Under the pieces are notes generated by a model that did not search any database, was not told where the DNA came from, and was given only the letters and a program-made list of their open reading frames with translations. From Dryas octopetala (taxonomy: Eukaryota; Streptophyta; Magnoliopsida; Rosales; Rosaceae): a stretch of 64,000 nt of DNA. The DNA lies in NCBI GenBank assembly GCA_963921425.1, contig OY992840.1:932501-996500 (forward strand). The letters run 5' to 3'. This document shows, one piece after another, positions 1 through 9,526 of this stretch (positions within the stretch are counted from its first letter, which is position 1; each line of letters begins with the position of its first letter). A program made the position numbers and the translations under genes.

Positions 1-4
1 TTTA

Positions 5-540
5 CGATGCATTTGGATGCATGATTTTGAAACTACTAATGATGGAATTCAAAATGATGTGATTTAAAATTCTAGAATTTGGACTCTTGTTTGGCTAACC
101 TTTTAAACATGGAATTTATAGTTGTATTTTTTTATGCATAAATTATAAATGAGTGATGGTGATGGTGGCAGCTAAGGATGATGCTAGTGGTGGGTTGATC
201 ATGGTAGTAAGGGTGATGGCCCACAGGCAGTGGGAGATATGGCTGCGGCAGCGCTGGTGGTGGCGGTGGCTGCGGCATGGTGGCTGTGGTGGTGGTATTG
301 TGGTTATTGACAAGGTGATGGGTGGTTAGGACTTATTTTTCTTCTGTAAATTGGAATTTTGAAAATGACACCAATTTAGGTGGAATTTATAGCCCTCAAA
401 TTCCAAGTTTTTTTCCCACATAGAATTTACAAAATTCTGTGTTTATAGACCCAAACAAGGAAATTAAAACATGTCATTTCTTAAATGATGAGTTTTTTCT
501 AAATTTCAAGTTTTTTTTTTTCCTCCATCCAAACACACCG
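5..540. mobile_element. Harbinger-type non-autonomous element (MITE), complete
   Basis: The two ends form imperfect terminal inverted repeats: CGATGCATTTGGATG on the left, and CGGTGTGTTTGGATG as the reverse complement of the right end. Both ends are bordered by TTA (2-4 and 541-543), the 3-bp duplication expected of PIF/Harbinger elements. The interior has a GGT/GGC-rich trinucleotide core (about 160-310). A truncated copy in opposite orientation lies at 4402-5034. No transposase frame is present. The element lies upstream of the LSM7 last exon, so it probably sits in an LSM7 intron. Confidence 0.7.
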
Positions 541-543
541 TTA

Positions 544-2301
544 AAGTCTCTGAAAAGTTGTTAATATTTCATCTAGGTGATCACTAATTTCTAGCGTCTG
601 GTAATCCTTTAAATTCTTCTCAACCTACTTATGCATAACTCCGTATTCCTCTCTATTCCTTGCTCCTAACTTCAGACTTCTCATAGATGAATAATCCACT
701 AACCTTGAGATCCTTGAGGGGTTTAATGACTTCTCTAAGAGGATGCAAAGTATAGTTCTTTTTACATCTTCAAAAGGCATACTTGTTGCCTTAGTGTAAC
801 AGGTCCTCTGATTATCATACAACTATGACCTTTCAGCCGTTTCCAACAAAATGTGACATGCATCCATAGGTGTACTGCATCACACATGCATCAATTGTAT
901 GGAGGATGAGGCTCGAAACTCCGCTGGTGCAATCTTCATATGGTTTTTAACATTGTATCTCAATTAGTTTGGGTCAAGTTCCATGGATTTGGACATATGC
1001 AACCTGGGCCCCAAACTGAGCGTATCGTGTTGATAAAGTAGCAGCCTGATTGAACCCATTGAAAGATGGGAAACTGGGCCAACTCAAACAGACTGGGTTG
1101 GGTCCGTTGGGTTGCTTTGGTCAGTTTGGGTTGCTCAGTTTCCTCAGTGAAATGACAACGCCTACATAAAATGAAGAACTAGACAAATAGTAAGTTAGTA
1201 ACTAGTAGGCTAGTCCGAAGGCTTAAGAGGACCCGCTTGGGCTTAGAAGTCTTCTCGGATGCTTGTACATCAGTGTTACAAGAGAAGGTCAAAACTTATT
1301 TCAAAGGCTAGTGTACATAGTAATTTGGTAAATTCCTTAGATGGAACACTGTCAAACTTAAGGTGTTCGGTAAATCCAGGGGTAAATTTGTCGTCTTAGT
1401 GTTGTCCCCTGAAGTTGCTTGCTGAGGTGGTCTATGTTTGAGTTTAATTTTTAAGATTTTCTTTGTTTGAGTTAGCTTGTGAATTATAGTTGAAGCCTAG
1501 TTGCCAAAAGAGAAATTTGATTCAGAGTGTGGTGGTAGGAGCTTGTAAAAGCCCTGTAAAGATGTTTTCTGAAGCTAATAAGTGTTGAAATTGGACAACT
1601 ATTCTCTGTGTGATGCCATCTTCCTCATGGGTGATGCTTAAGTTACTGCATTCCCTTCCCTTCTCTAATTTTCTTCTCCTTATTCCTAGTTGCCCACTGC
1701 TTTGATCAGATTTCGGATAGTATTTCATGCAGCAATACTCACAAATCCCAAAGTTTTTTTGGAGGGAAAGTCCTAAACTATTTTATTCATAGTTTGAATT
1801 AAACAACTGTAGTAAGCAGCCCTGAATCTTTACCCTTTAATAGTTTTGGTTGCTGATTTATTGAGATCTTGCATCAGATGCTTGTATCCTTTCTGCAAAA
1901 CTTTGTATAGCTTCAAAATGATGCTGGAATGTGAACTATCCAAAACCATAAGATATTTAGCAAGTAAATAATTTGTCTGAAATTCATTAGCACGTGTGCA
2001 TTTTCCATCATGCTGACTATTTAGTGTTGCCATTCTTTCTCATTTCATAACTTGTTTAGAAAGCTTCATGAAGTTTTTTGTTTAGTGAATCTAAAGCTTC
2101 TCATATGTATATTTTAAATAAATAATAATTCACAATGCATACTATAGTCTTTCTTTTTTGGTTGAATGCATACCATTCTTTGATTCAGAAAGTATAACAA
2201 GAGCACAAAAGAAAGGAAGCTGAAGCTGAAGCTCTTCTTCTTCCTTTTTGTTCTTTAAATTTGCTCTGCAATAAGTTTGAATGTGCATTCTTGTACTGCA
2301 G
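544..2301 (+). other. Probable LSM7 intron sequence (right part)
   Basis: No conserved coding sequence was recognised here. If the LSM7 exon at 2302 belongs to a functional gene, this whole stretch is intronic, because none of the upstream LSM7 protein sequence can be found between the window start and 2302. The last bases before the exon, ending TGTACTGCAG, form a good acceptor with a pyrimidine-rich tract (about 2230-2300). Confidence 0.5.
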
Positions 2302-2391
2302 GTTTGTAGGGGAACTGCTGTAATGCTCGTGTCACCAACAGATGGTACAGATGAGATTGCAAACCCTTTTAGCCAGCCAGATGGAGCCTAA
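2302..2391 (+). CDS. LSM7: LSM7 (U6 snRNA-associated Sm-like protein), last exon only
   Basis: After a clear acceptor (TACTGCAG before 2302), 29 codons and a TAA stop encode the C-terminal end of LSM7. The run VCRGTAVMLVSPTDGT is followed by an EIANPF stretch and a short acidic tail, matching the end of the plant LSM7 Sm2 motif and tail. LSM7 is a subunit of the heteroheptameric LSM1-7 ring (cytoplasmic mRNA decapping) and LSM2-8 ring (nuclear U6 snRNA stabilisation). The remaining roughly 70 residues are not in the window, so either a long intron of more than 2.3 kb separates them or this is an isolated exon. No frame damage is visible. The identification rests on my recognition of the conserved motif; the 3' UTR probably runs to about 2530. 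Confidence 0.8.
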   Translation, partial: VCRGTAVMLVSPTDGTDEIANPFSQPDGA

Positions 2392-4401
2392 AACAATTGC
2401 TGACTTTATATTTGTGTGCTTGCTTTGCCTCTACTCACGACACTCTTTAAAAAACCATGATGGGTTGTTTGTGATGACATTGGCCTTTAATTTACCATGC
2501 ACAATTAAATTATTGATGAATGTGAAACATTAAAATATTTATCACTCTGTTGTCTTTTAGTTTTTTTTAATTTGTTATGGGGAGGGGGGGTGTTTAGATG
2601 CCATCTTCTGCAAATGAAACTCTGTCTTTTGGGTGTGTCAGAGTATTTACCCTATCCATGGTTGTTCATATTGTCAAATTTAATTTCTACTTTCGAGTTT
2701 GATGCAACTCTAGCTGAAATCTCTGTTGCTGCATTTGTCTTCCCCATAAAGAGTCGTGGTTCTGTGGCCACGGTGAGAAATGATATGATGAGATTTGTTA
2801 AGAACCACTGTAGTACTAGCATGCATCTTTTGTGCACAAAAGTTGTACTACATGCATCTTTTGTGCACAAAAGTGGCAGGCTGCTACAACCAATAAACTT
2901 GCTTATATCTTTTAAAGCTGTGTCCTATTATATATAGTTGAGCACATGTGGAAGATGTGATAGAGGAGAATTGATATTAATAGGCTAATAGCATATGGCT
3001 GTTTGAAAAGGAATTTTGTTTGCAATTTTGTTGGCTGACATGATCTTTTATTTTCAAATAATTTTTTTTTTTTTGACATATATGCTTTGTACAATTGTAC
3101 CTATGTTGAATGAATTTTTATTTTGGTTCAAAGGAGATTAAAGGGGGAGGAGGAGGAGGAGGAGGTTGGACCTGTGTCTTTTATGTGTGGGATAATGAAT
3201 AGTAAATTCTGAGCAGTGGTGTTGTAATTGCAAAGTTGATTGGCACTGAATGACATTAATCATTTGGGTCGAATAAAGATTTTCTATCATTTTTCCATTT
3301 AAAAAAATAAAAAAATAAAAAATAAAGGTGATGAGCTTTAAAGATTTTATGCTCATTTTGCCTTTCCTCTTCACTTATAAAAAATTAAAAGAAAAAGGTC
3401 ATTGGGGTCAGTTATACGCATGAGCTTACCCCTTTTGTTTACCATGCGCACTTGAACATTGTTGATGGTTAATTAACACCAAAATTGTTATTTAGCTTTG
3501 CTTTCAATCCATTCGATCCCTTCATAAATGAGTACTGTTTTTGTAATATCTCAAATCATGTTGGGTATTATCTCTCCATCTCTAGTAGAGGTGAGATTCG
3601 CCTTTTTTGTTCATGAATATGTTAAGGGTTTAATTGTGCTGTAGGTAGCATTGCAATCGTCCGATCTAAGTTAGTCCCCACTATAAAGGTTCTTGACTAT
3701 GGTGCAAGGTGAAGTTATTATCAATGAGAATAAAATTGTTGGTATGAGATGGTAAATTAATAAATGCTGTCCATGCTCCCTTGTCCAATGGATCATGAAT
3801 GTCTGTGCTTGGCTTAGAGCCACTGGTGGGGAAAACCAATGAGATCCCTTGGATTTTTGACAGCCATTTGTGCTTTTGAAAAATTTGCTGCATAGCTGTA
3901 AATATGGTGCCCCACAGCTCACTTTGGTGTCCTTTTTCTTTTCCATTATTAACAAAATATGTCGACTTCCTTTATTGAGCAAAGTTTTCTGTCCACTTTG
4001 GACCAAAAAAAAAAAAAAGTTTTCTGTCCACAATCACATATCTAGTGGTTCTTTGACAGATATGCTTTTTTCCTATACGTTGTTTTTTAATTTCTTGGCT
4101 ATATATATCTAAATTTCTTTTCTAATTTCCGCTGAATTTCCATTGAAAGATTCATTAATAAAAACAAAAACAAATTTTCATCTTAGAAACTCTACTATTT
4201 CTCAATTTTTCTTCCAACTTACATATAAAAAGCGACTATAAATCTCATATTTCCATCCAAAAAACTCCAGTATTGTAGGATCCACCTTATTGAGAACATA
4301 AATCTTGCATCAGAAATTGGAAGTCATGCCATTGACTTAAATGCTCCAACTTTAACATGGTCATGTTTCCTCCATATCACCCAATATAATTTATTCACTT
4401 A
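2392..4401. other. Intergenic: LSM7 3' UTR, then no recognised gene
   Basis: The first 150 bases are the likely LSM7 3' UTR, with AT-rich polyadenylation-like sequence near 2500-2530. The rest shows no conserved coding sequence. It contains twin palindromes at 2827-2873 (separate entry), a GGA-trinucleotide run near 3147-3163 and poly-A/T tracts. Short open frames here are not supported as genes. Confidence 0.5.
2827..2873. repeat. Two copies of a 16-bp perfect palindrome, 31-bp period
   Basis: CTTTTGTGCACAAAAG occurs at 2827-2842 and again at 2858-2873. Each is a perfect inverted repeat centred on TGCA, and both are embedded in a larger near-duplication that includes the preceding ATGCAT. 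The origin is probably a local tandem duplication. Function is unknown. Confidence 0.8.
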
Positions 4402-5034
4402 TGGTGTGTTTGGATGGAGAAAAAAAAAACTTGGAATTTAAACAAAACTCATTATTTAAGAAATTACATGTTCTAATTTTCTTGTTTGGGTCCATAAACA
4501 CCTAATTTTGTAAATTCAATGAGGAAAAAAACTTAGGATTTGAGCGTTATAAATTTTAACTTTAAATTCCACCTAAAATTATGTCATTTCCAAAATTTCA
4601 ATTTTTAATTTTTTATAAAAGAAAAATAAGTCATGTCCACTCATCACCTTGCCAATTAATCACAGTACCACCACCACATTGTCGTTGCCACCACTGTCAC
4701 CACCACCACCACCACCACCGCTGCCACCGCCACCATTGCTGCCACCACTGCCATCACTGCCACTGTTATTGCCATCACCACCGCCATTGACGCCACCATA
4801 ATCACCACGTCGTTGCGCCGCCTCAACCTCCACCATCACCACCACCACCATCGTCGTCGCCGCCAACGCCACCACCATCATCACCACCACTATCGTTGCC
4901 ACCATCACCACAACCCCAATGTTCGCTACCACTATTTCTCTCACCTCTCGTGGGTCATCACCCCTACCAACAACGTCAACTCACCACAAGCATAATTCTT
5001 ACTGTTGCCACCATCACCATCACTCATTTATAAT
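4402..5034. mobile_element. Truncated inverted copy of the 5-540 Harbinger-type MITE
   Basis: TGGTGTGTTTGGATGG at the left edge, preceded by TTA, matches the right end of the 5-540 element in reverse complement. The similarity continues through the subterminal region (about 4420-4660) and the CCA/CAC trinucleotide core (about 4668-4910). It stops after a CACTCATTTATAATT motif near 5033, so the distal terminus is missing. The His-rich frames in this core are products of the trinucleotide repeat. Confidence 0.65.
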
Positions 5035-5128
5035 TGATGTCTAGATGAAGTGGAGGGCCTTATTTATTTACATGGGTTATAATACAACTGAGGCCCAATT
5101 ATTACACGAACAACAAGTAGACCCTATC

Positions 5129-5250
5129 GGCTACGTTTGTTACGCTGGACTGTATTGAATTGAACTATTCTTATGGATTATGCTGGACTGTGTTAGATTG
5201 GAGTAAGCTGGACTAAATGTTATCCTATATTTGATACTGTGTTGGATTAC
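5129..5250. mobile_element. Terminal fragment of a Harbinger-type element family
   Basis: GTTTGTTACGCTGGACTG and about 110 bases after it closely match the left end of the element at 45075-46354. The right terminus is not present; similarity ends where the ACGGGT-rich block starts near 5255. It is a truncated relic. Confidence 0.55.
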
Positions 5251-5254
5251 TTGT

Positions 5255-6030
5255 TAGTTACCCGTTAGGATAACGGGTCGGGTCAAGTCAGATCAATTCA
5301 CGAGTTACCTGTTTCACCCGTTAAGAGAGGGCATTTTAGTAATTATATTAAAAAATCCTAACCAAACCTAATTTCATTCAACTTCACTCGTCACAATTCA
5401 CAGCCGCCTCTCTCTCTCTCTCTCTCTCTGCTTCTCTAGTTTCCTATCTGGGCTTTCTCTAGTTCCCTCTATCTCTCTCCTCTCTGTGCTCTCTCTACTC
5501 TCTATCTCTCTCTCTCTCTAGTTCTCTCTATGCCTGGGTGCACGGGGTGGGTGCGGAGGGGCAGGGTGAGCAGCGCACAGGGGTTGGGGTCACGCCGTCG
5601 CTGGGGGTTGGGCTGGAGGGAGGAGGGCTGATTGTGGGGGCTACAGGGGAAGATAAGGGATTGCCAAATTGGGTTGGGGTGGGGTGGGGTGGGGTGGGGA
5701 GGGGAGGAGGGCGGATTGTGGGAATGAGGGAAGGGGAATCACCGGAGGGGGGAGAAGGAGGGAATCGGCGGTGGTGGGGAGGGAGGAGGCCGGATCGCCG
5801 AGGGGGGGGGGGGAGTGAATCTGTGTGTTATGTACTTTTGTGATATAGTTTTTTCTTATTATTTAAAATTTTTAATTATTTTTAACGGGTCAAACGGGTT
5901 GAGTTGTGTATACCTGTTAATTTTTGGGTCGTGTTTGGGCTGGAGTTTTTGCCACCTTTAGACTAACGGGTCGTGCCGGGTTCACCCGTTAATCCGAACC
6001 CGTAAAACACTACCCGTTTGTCATGTCTAA
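5255..6030. repeat. ACGGGT/ACCCGT-rich repeat block, likely TIR element
   Basis: Both edges are rich in ACCCGTTA / TAACGGGT words in opposite orientations (5255-5330 and 5880-6020), suggesting a non-autonomous TIR element. The interior has a CT microsatellite (5405-5530) and a G-rich tract with repeated GGGGT units near 5670-5700. No target duplication could be fixed, so the superfamily is open. The G-rich open frame at 5538-5843 has no protein-like character. Confidence 0.4.
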
Positions 6031-6427
6031 TATGAATGTTGAGGTTTATTTCAATTTTATTGCAAAAAATTGAACTAAAGCTTAAAAAAGGACTTGCAGT
6101 GGATCAGTGGTAGAGTTCATTTCAAATTGGGAATCAATAGTTCATTTTAGAGATAATAAAAAAGGGAACTCTAAAGTGAAATTCATTTCAATAAGCTGAA
6201 TAAGCTGACCCACCATGGATTGCATTATATCTTCTTGTCTCTCATTTTAAGTTACTCACGGGTGACCCAAATACTGTCCTAATTTAACAACTTACTCTAC
6301 TTTCAACCCTACCAACGGCGCGTAATCTCTTGCACAAACTGTAACATCTTCAAAACCCTAGGTCTTAATTCATAGCAAAACCGCGTTCGTTCCCAGGTAT
6401 GAAATTGAAGCGCTCCATCATCCTCTA

Positions 6428-8111
6428 ATGGCTTCCATTTCGACTTGCCAATTCTCCTCCCTTTCCTTTCAGGTATGTTTATGAAAATCCTTTTCATATT
6501 ACGCTTTTTCAATCATTGCAACAAAATGACAATTATTTGCATTAATTTTTGACTGATTTAGTTTTGGCTTTCAATTCTGAATCATAGCCCTCAATTTGGG
6601 TGTCAAAGCATCGGACGCCCTCATTCGTACTGAAGCTTAGAGCCGAATTCGGGTCAAGAAACAGTCAGCTCAGCTGGATTGGACGACTCAAATCCAGTCA
6701 AAGGTTTCTATTGAGAGCCATTGACGGCTCAGTTAGCTCTGCTGGTGAAGACCCTAGTGCCCGCAATGATGAGGTGGTGAAGAGTGAGAACAAGAATACC
6801 ATAAATCTCAAAGACCCAGTTGCCAAATTGCACGGAATCATCAGCTCTTTCTCTCCCTTTGTTTTCACGGTAACATTTTCATTATAGATATTGGGATTTC
6901 TGTGATGGGAATGTGAGAAAAATTCTGGGTTTGTTTGGTTATGGGTTTGTATTTTAGTGTCTGTACATTTGAAACTGTAATGGGGTTTCTGTGATGGGAA
7001 CATTAGATAATATAATGGGGTTTTTTTGGTTGTGGGTTTATATTGCAGTGTCAGTACATTTCTACATTGGGTGGTCTATGCAAACACTTTCTTAACCTTT
7101 TTTCTCTCGAATAATAATCAGATGCGACAACGAGTAGGATCCAATTTGGCAATTGGTTTATGTATTGCAACTGTATTTTTAGTCGTTGCTGTGAGAGTTT
7201 ATATAGTGAGGAAGTCAAAGTACAGTCGTCCTGGTTCTGTAGCTGATCTTGTTAGACGTGGCCAGCTTCGATCTGATAGAAGAGGCATGTATGACTCCAC
7301 TCCTTTAACACTTATTCTTATTGACTTTGTATTAGCATATTTAGAAAATAACTTTGAAGACTGTCAAATCCCAAGTGTTTACTTATGTTGTGCCCTTTGC
7401 AAACTTGATGCCCTATTTCACAGTTCAAAGCCTCTCAAGTATGATGACCCATTCAATAATCCATTGGTTAAGGTTGGTAAGGGGAATTCAACTGTAGAGA
7501 TGTGTGGAAAAGTTTATCGCCTAGCCCCAGTTACCCTTACAAAAGAGCAGCAAGCTATCCATCAAAAGAGGAGGTCACGAGCATACCAGTGGAAGAGACC
7601 GACAATGTTCCTTAAAGAAGGGGATTCAATACCTCCTGATGTTGACCCGGACACGGTTAGGTGGATTCCTACCAATCATCCCTTTGCAACTACTTCTGGT
7701 GACATTGATGAAGACTTGGCACAAAACAATGTGTATCAGAAATGTGGTGTTCCTTTTCGGATTCAAGCTGAGCATGAAGCACTGCAGAGGGTAAGCACTT
7801 GCAATACATTACGGTATTTGACTAGAGAGGGGGAAAAATCTCCATGTCTCTGCCTAATGTTGCAATGATGCTCTACTTTGACAATTTATCGGGATTTTTT
7901 GTAGGAGCAAAAGCTGAACAATAATCAAGCTGGTAACTCCAAGCCACCCTTATCAGATTTTCCAAATGCATTCAAGTCAGTTCCCAAGTCACCTGAGCAT
8001 GGAGAAGAAAGCCCCAATAATCAATCTGGTAACTCCAAGCCACCCTTATCAGGACACGCCCCAAATTCCTTTGGAAGCATGTCGTCCTCTGAGGAAATGC
8101 CCAAACCCTGA
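6428..8111 (+). CDS. MCD1: MCD1-type plastid division site protein, complete, 5 exons
   Basis: Coding exons are 6428-6472, 6588-6869, 7122-7288, 7424-7790 and 7905-8111, all with GT-AG introns. Joined, they give 355 residues, close to the usual length of about 350. The N-terminus (MASISTCQFSSLSFQ) is Ser-rich and transit-peptide-like. A single membrane segment (about residues 114-136) is followed by a basic stretch and the conserved block containing SVADLVRRGQLRSDRRG, KYDDPFNNPL, MCGKVYRLAPVTL and DVDPDTVRWIP. MCD1 proteins sit in the inner chloroplast envelope and help place the FtsZ ring together with MinD and ARC6 (family knowledge). The start was chosen because it opens exon 1 in phase 0 and gives a plastid-targeting N-terminus. 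The exon 3/4 junction was set by the conserved RRGISKPL. Exon 5 contains a 12-residue internal duplication. No damage is seen. Confidence 0.88.
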
Positions 8112-9526
8112 ATTTATTCTTGGCTTCTATTTCTATCTCTGTCATTCGTCAAATTACTCTACGATGATGGCCGGAACTCTGAGTTTTGCTTAGTAGGTCC
8201 ACATATCAAAGTCAAATTTTGAAATATGATGTAGGTACTTCAGATATTCAGCTTAAAATGTTCAGGTTGGACTGTATATAGAATGGTGTAATTTCATATC
8301 TCCAATTTATTGTTTGTAGATGAGTTATGTTATTACCCTTCCTGATAAGCAAGATCTTGATGGTATTGGAATGATTTGATTTTCCGTTTTGGCTACAGAA
8401 TTATTCTGCGGTTGCCTTTTCTTTCTCAAAGAATCTGGTGAGAAGAGAAGATTGTAGGGATTTGCATATTGCTCTCTACTATTTGCTAAAGATTGTTAAT
8501 AATTTCATATGTTATGAGGGGGGGTAGACTAGGTGGAGGAAATATTTAAGAATTTACTCTGCTTGGGCCTTTGGATGAGAATGAGCTTGAGGGAGAAGAT
8601 CTAGGAGGCTAAAGAGGATGGTTCAGATGAACCAGGATGAATTGGAATCAAGGCTCGATCTCCCTGAAATTAAGCAAGAGGAATAGAATTTTTGACACAT
8701 GCAGTTTGCTGCCTTTTGTTAATTGAATAATGTTAGAGATCTCAAATTTATATCCTAATTTGGATCCCAAATGATATGGTTGTGAATGTGTGTGTTTTAC
8801 TTGTTATAAATAAATGAGCCTAGAGCGTGGCCTGATATGGAACCATGAGTCACTATCACGTGTATTTGGGATCTAGGTTTCTTTAGCACTCTTATTAATT
8901 TGATTCGAAATTATTTAGACATCAACCTTTTGGATTAACTAGTTTGTTTCTGTATGAGCTATTTCAGCTGCGTTTAGCAATAGTATAATTAGATCTATTT
9001 GATGTAGATTAGGCTCAATATTTAGGATTCTAGTTGTATGCTCTCATATACCTGATATTTTGGTTGCTGGGATCCAATTTTCTGATTATCATTTCCATAA
9101 TGAGTTAGCTGAGTTGCATTTGCTGTTTCGAGATTATTGAGAAGCAGGTCTTGCTACCGTGCCAGAATTACAATGAGTTAGCAAGAATCTTCCTTGTAAT
9201 TTTGCATTATCTTTCAAGTTTCAAGGAGGATTGTCCAACAAAATGTAAATGAACAAGAAAATCATGGCAAAAATCTAGTATATTTAGCTCTTGAATGCTT
9301 TATTTAAATAAGGACATGGGTATTCAATCAATGTCCCCATAGTCAATAAATCAACCATCCCTGCTAAGCTTTTTAGTATAATCTAAAAATAATTTAGTTA
9401 AATACACAATCAAAATTGAAGAGTCAACCTGTTTGAATATTCAAATGCAGTACAATGAGCAAAATCTCCGCACAGAAGAGATGGAGGACGGCTAAACTGA
9501 AGTAGGAATCTGTTCAAAGTTGTCAA
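8112..9526. other. Convergent intergenic region between MCD1 and TMT2
   Basis: This holds the 3' UTR of MCD1 (up to perhaps 8450) and the 3' UTR of the minus-strand transporter. An AATAAA on the minus strand near 9298-9303 is a candidate polyadenylation signal. I see no gene, RNA or transposon between them. Confidence 0.5.

Noticed and set aside
4581-4995. His-rich and Gly/Val-rich open frames on both strands
   Set aside because: They are translations of the CCA/GGT trinucleotide core of a MITE; the same core recurs at 160-310 without the frames.
5538-5843. 101-codon Gly/Arg-rich frame
   Set aside because: The underlying DNA is a G-rich low-complexity tract with no protein-like composition or domain.
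6600-6887. Separate small gene starting at 6600
   Set aside because: It is exon 2 of MCD1 read from an internal GTG and past its donor at 6870.
7026-7868. Single 280-codon gene in the MCD1 region
   Set aside because: This frame reads through two introns; conserved exon junctions (RRGISKPL, and the GTAAGC donor at 7791) give the spliced MCD1 model.
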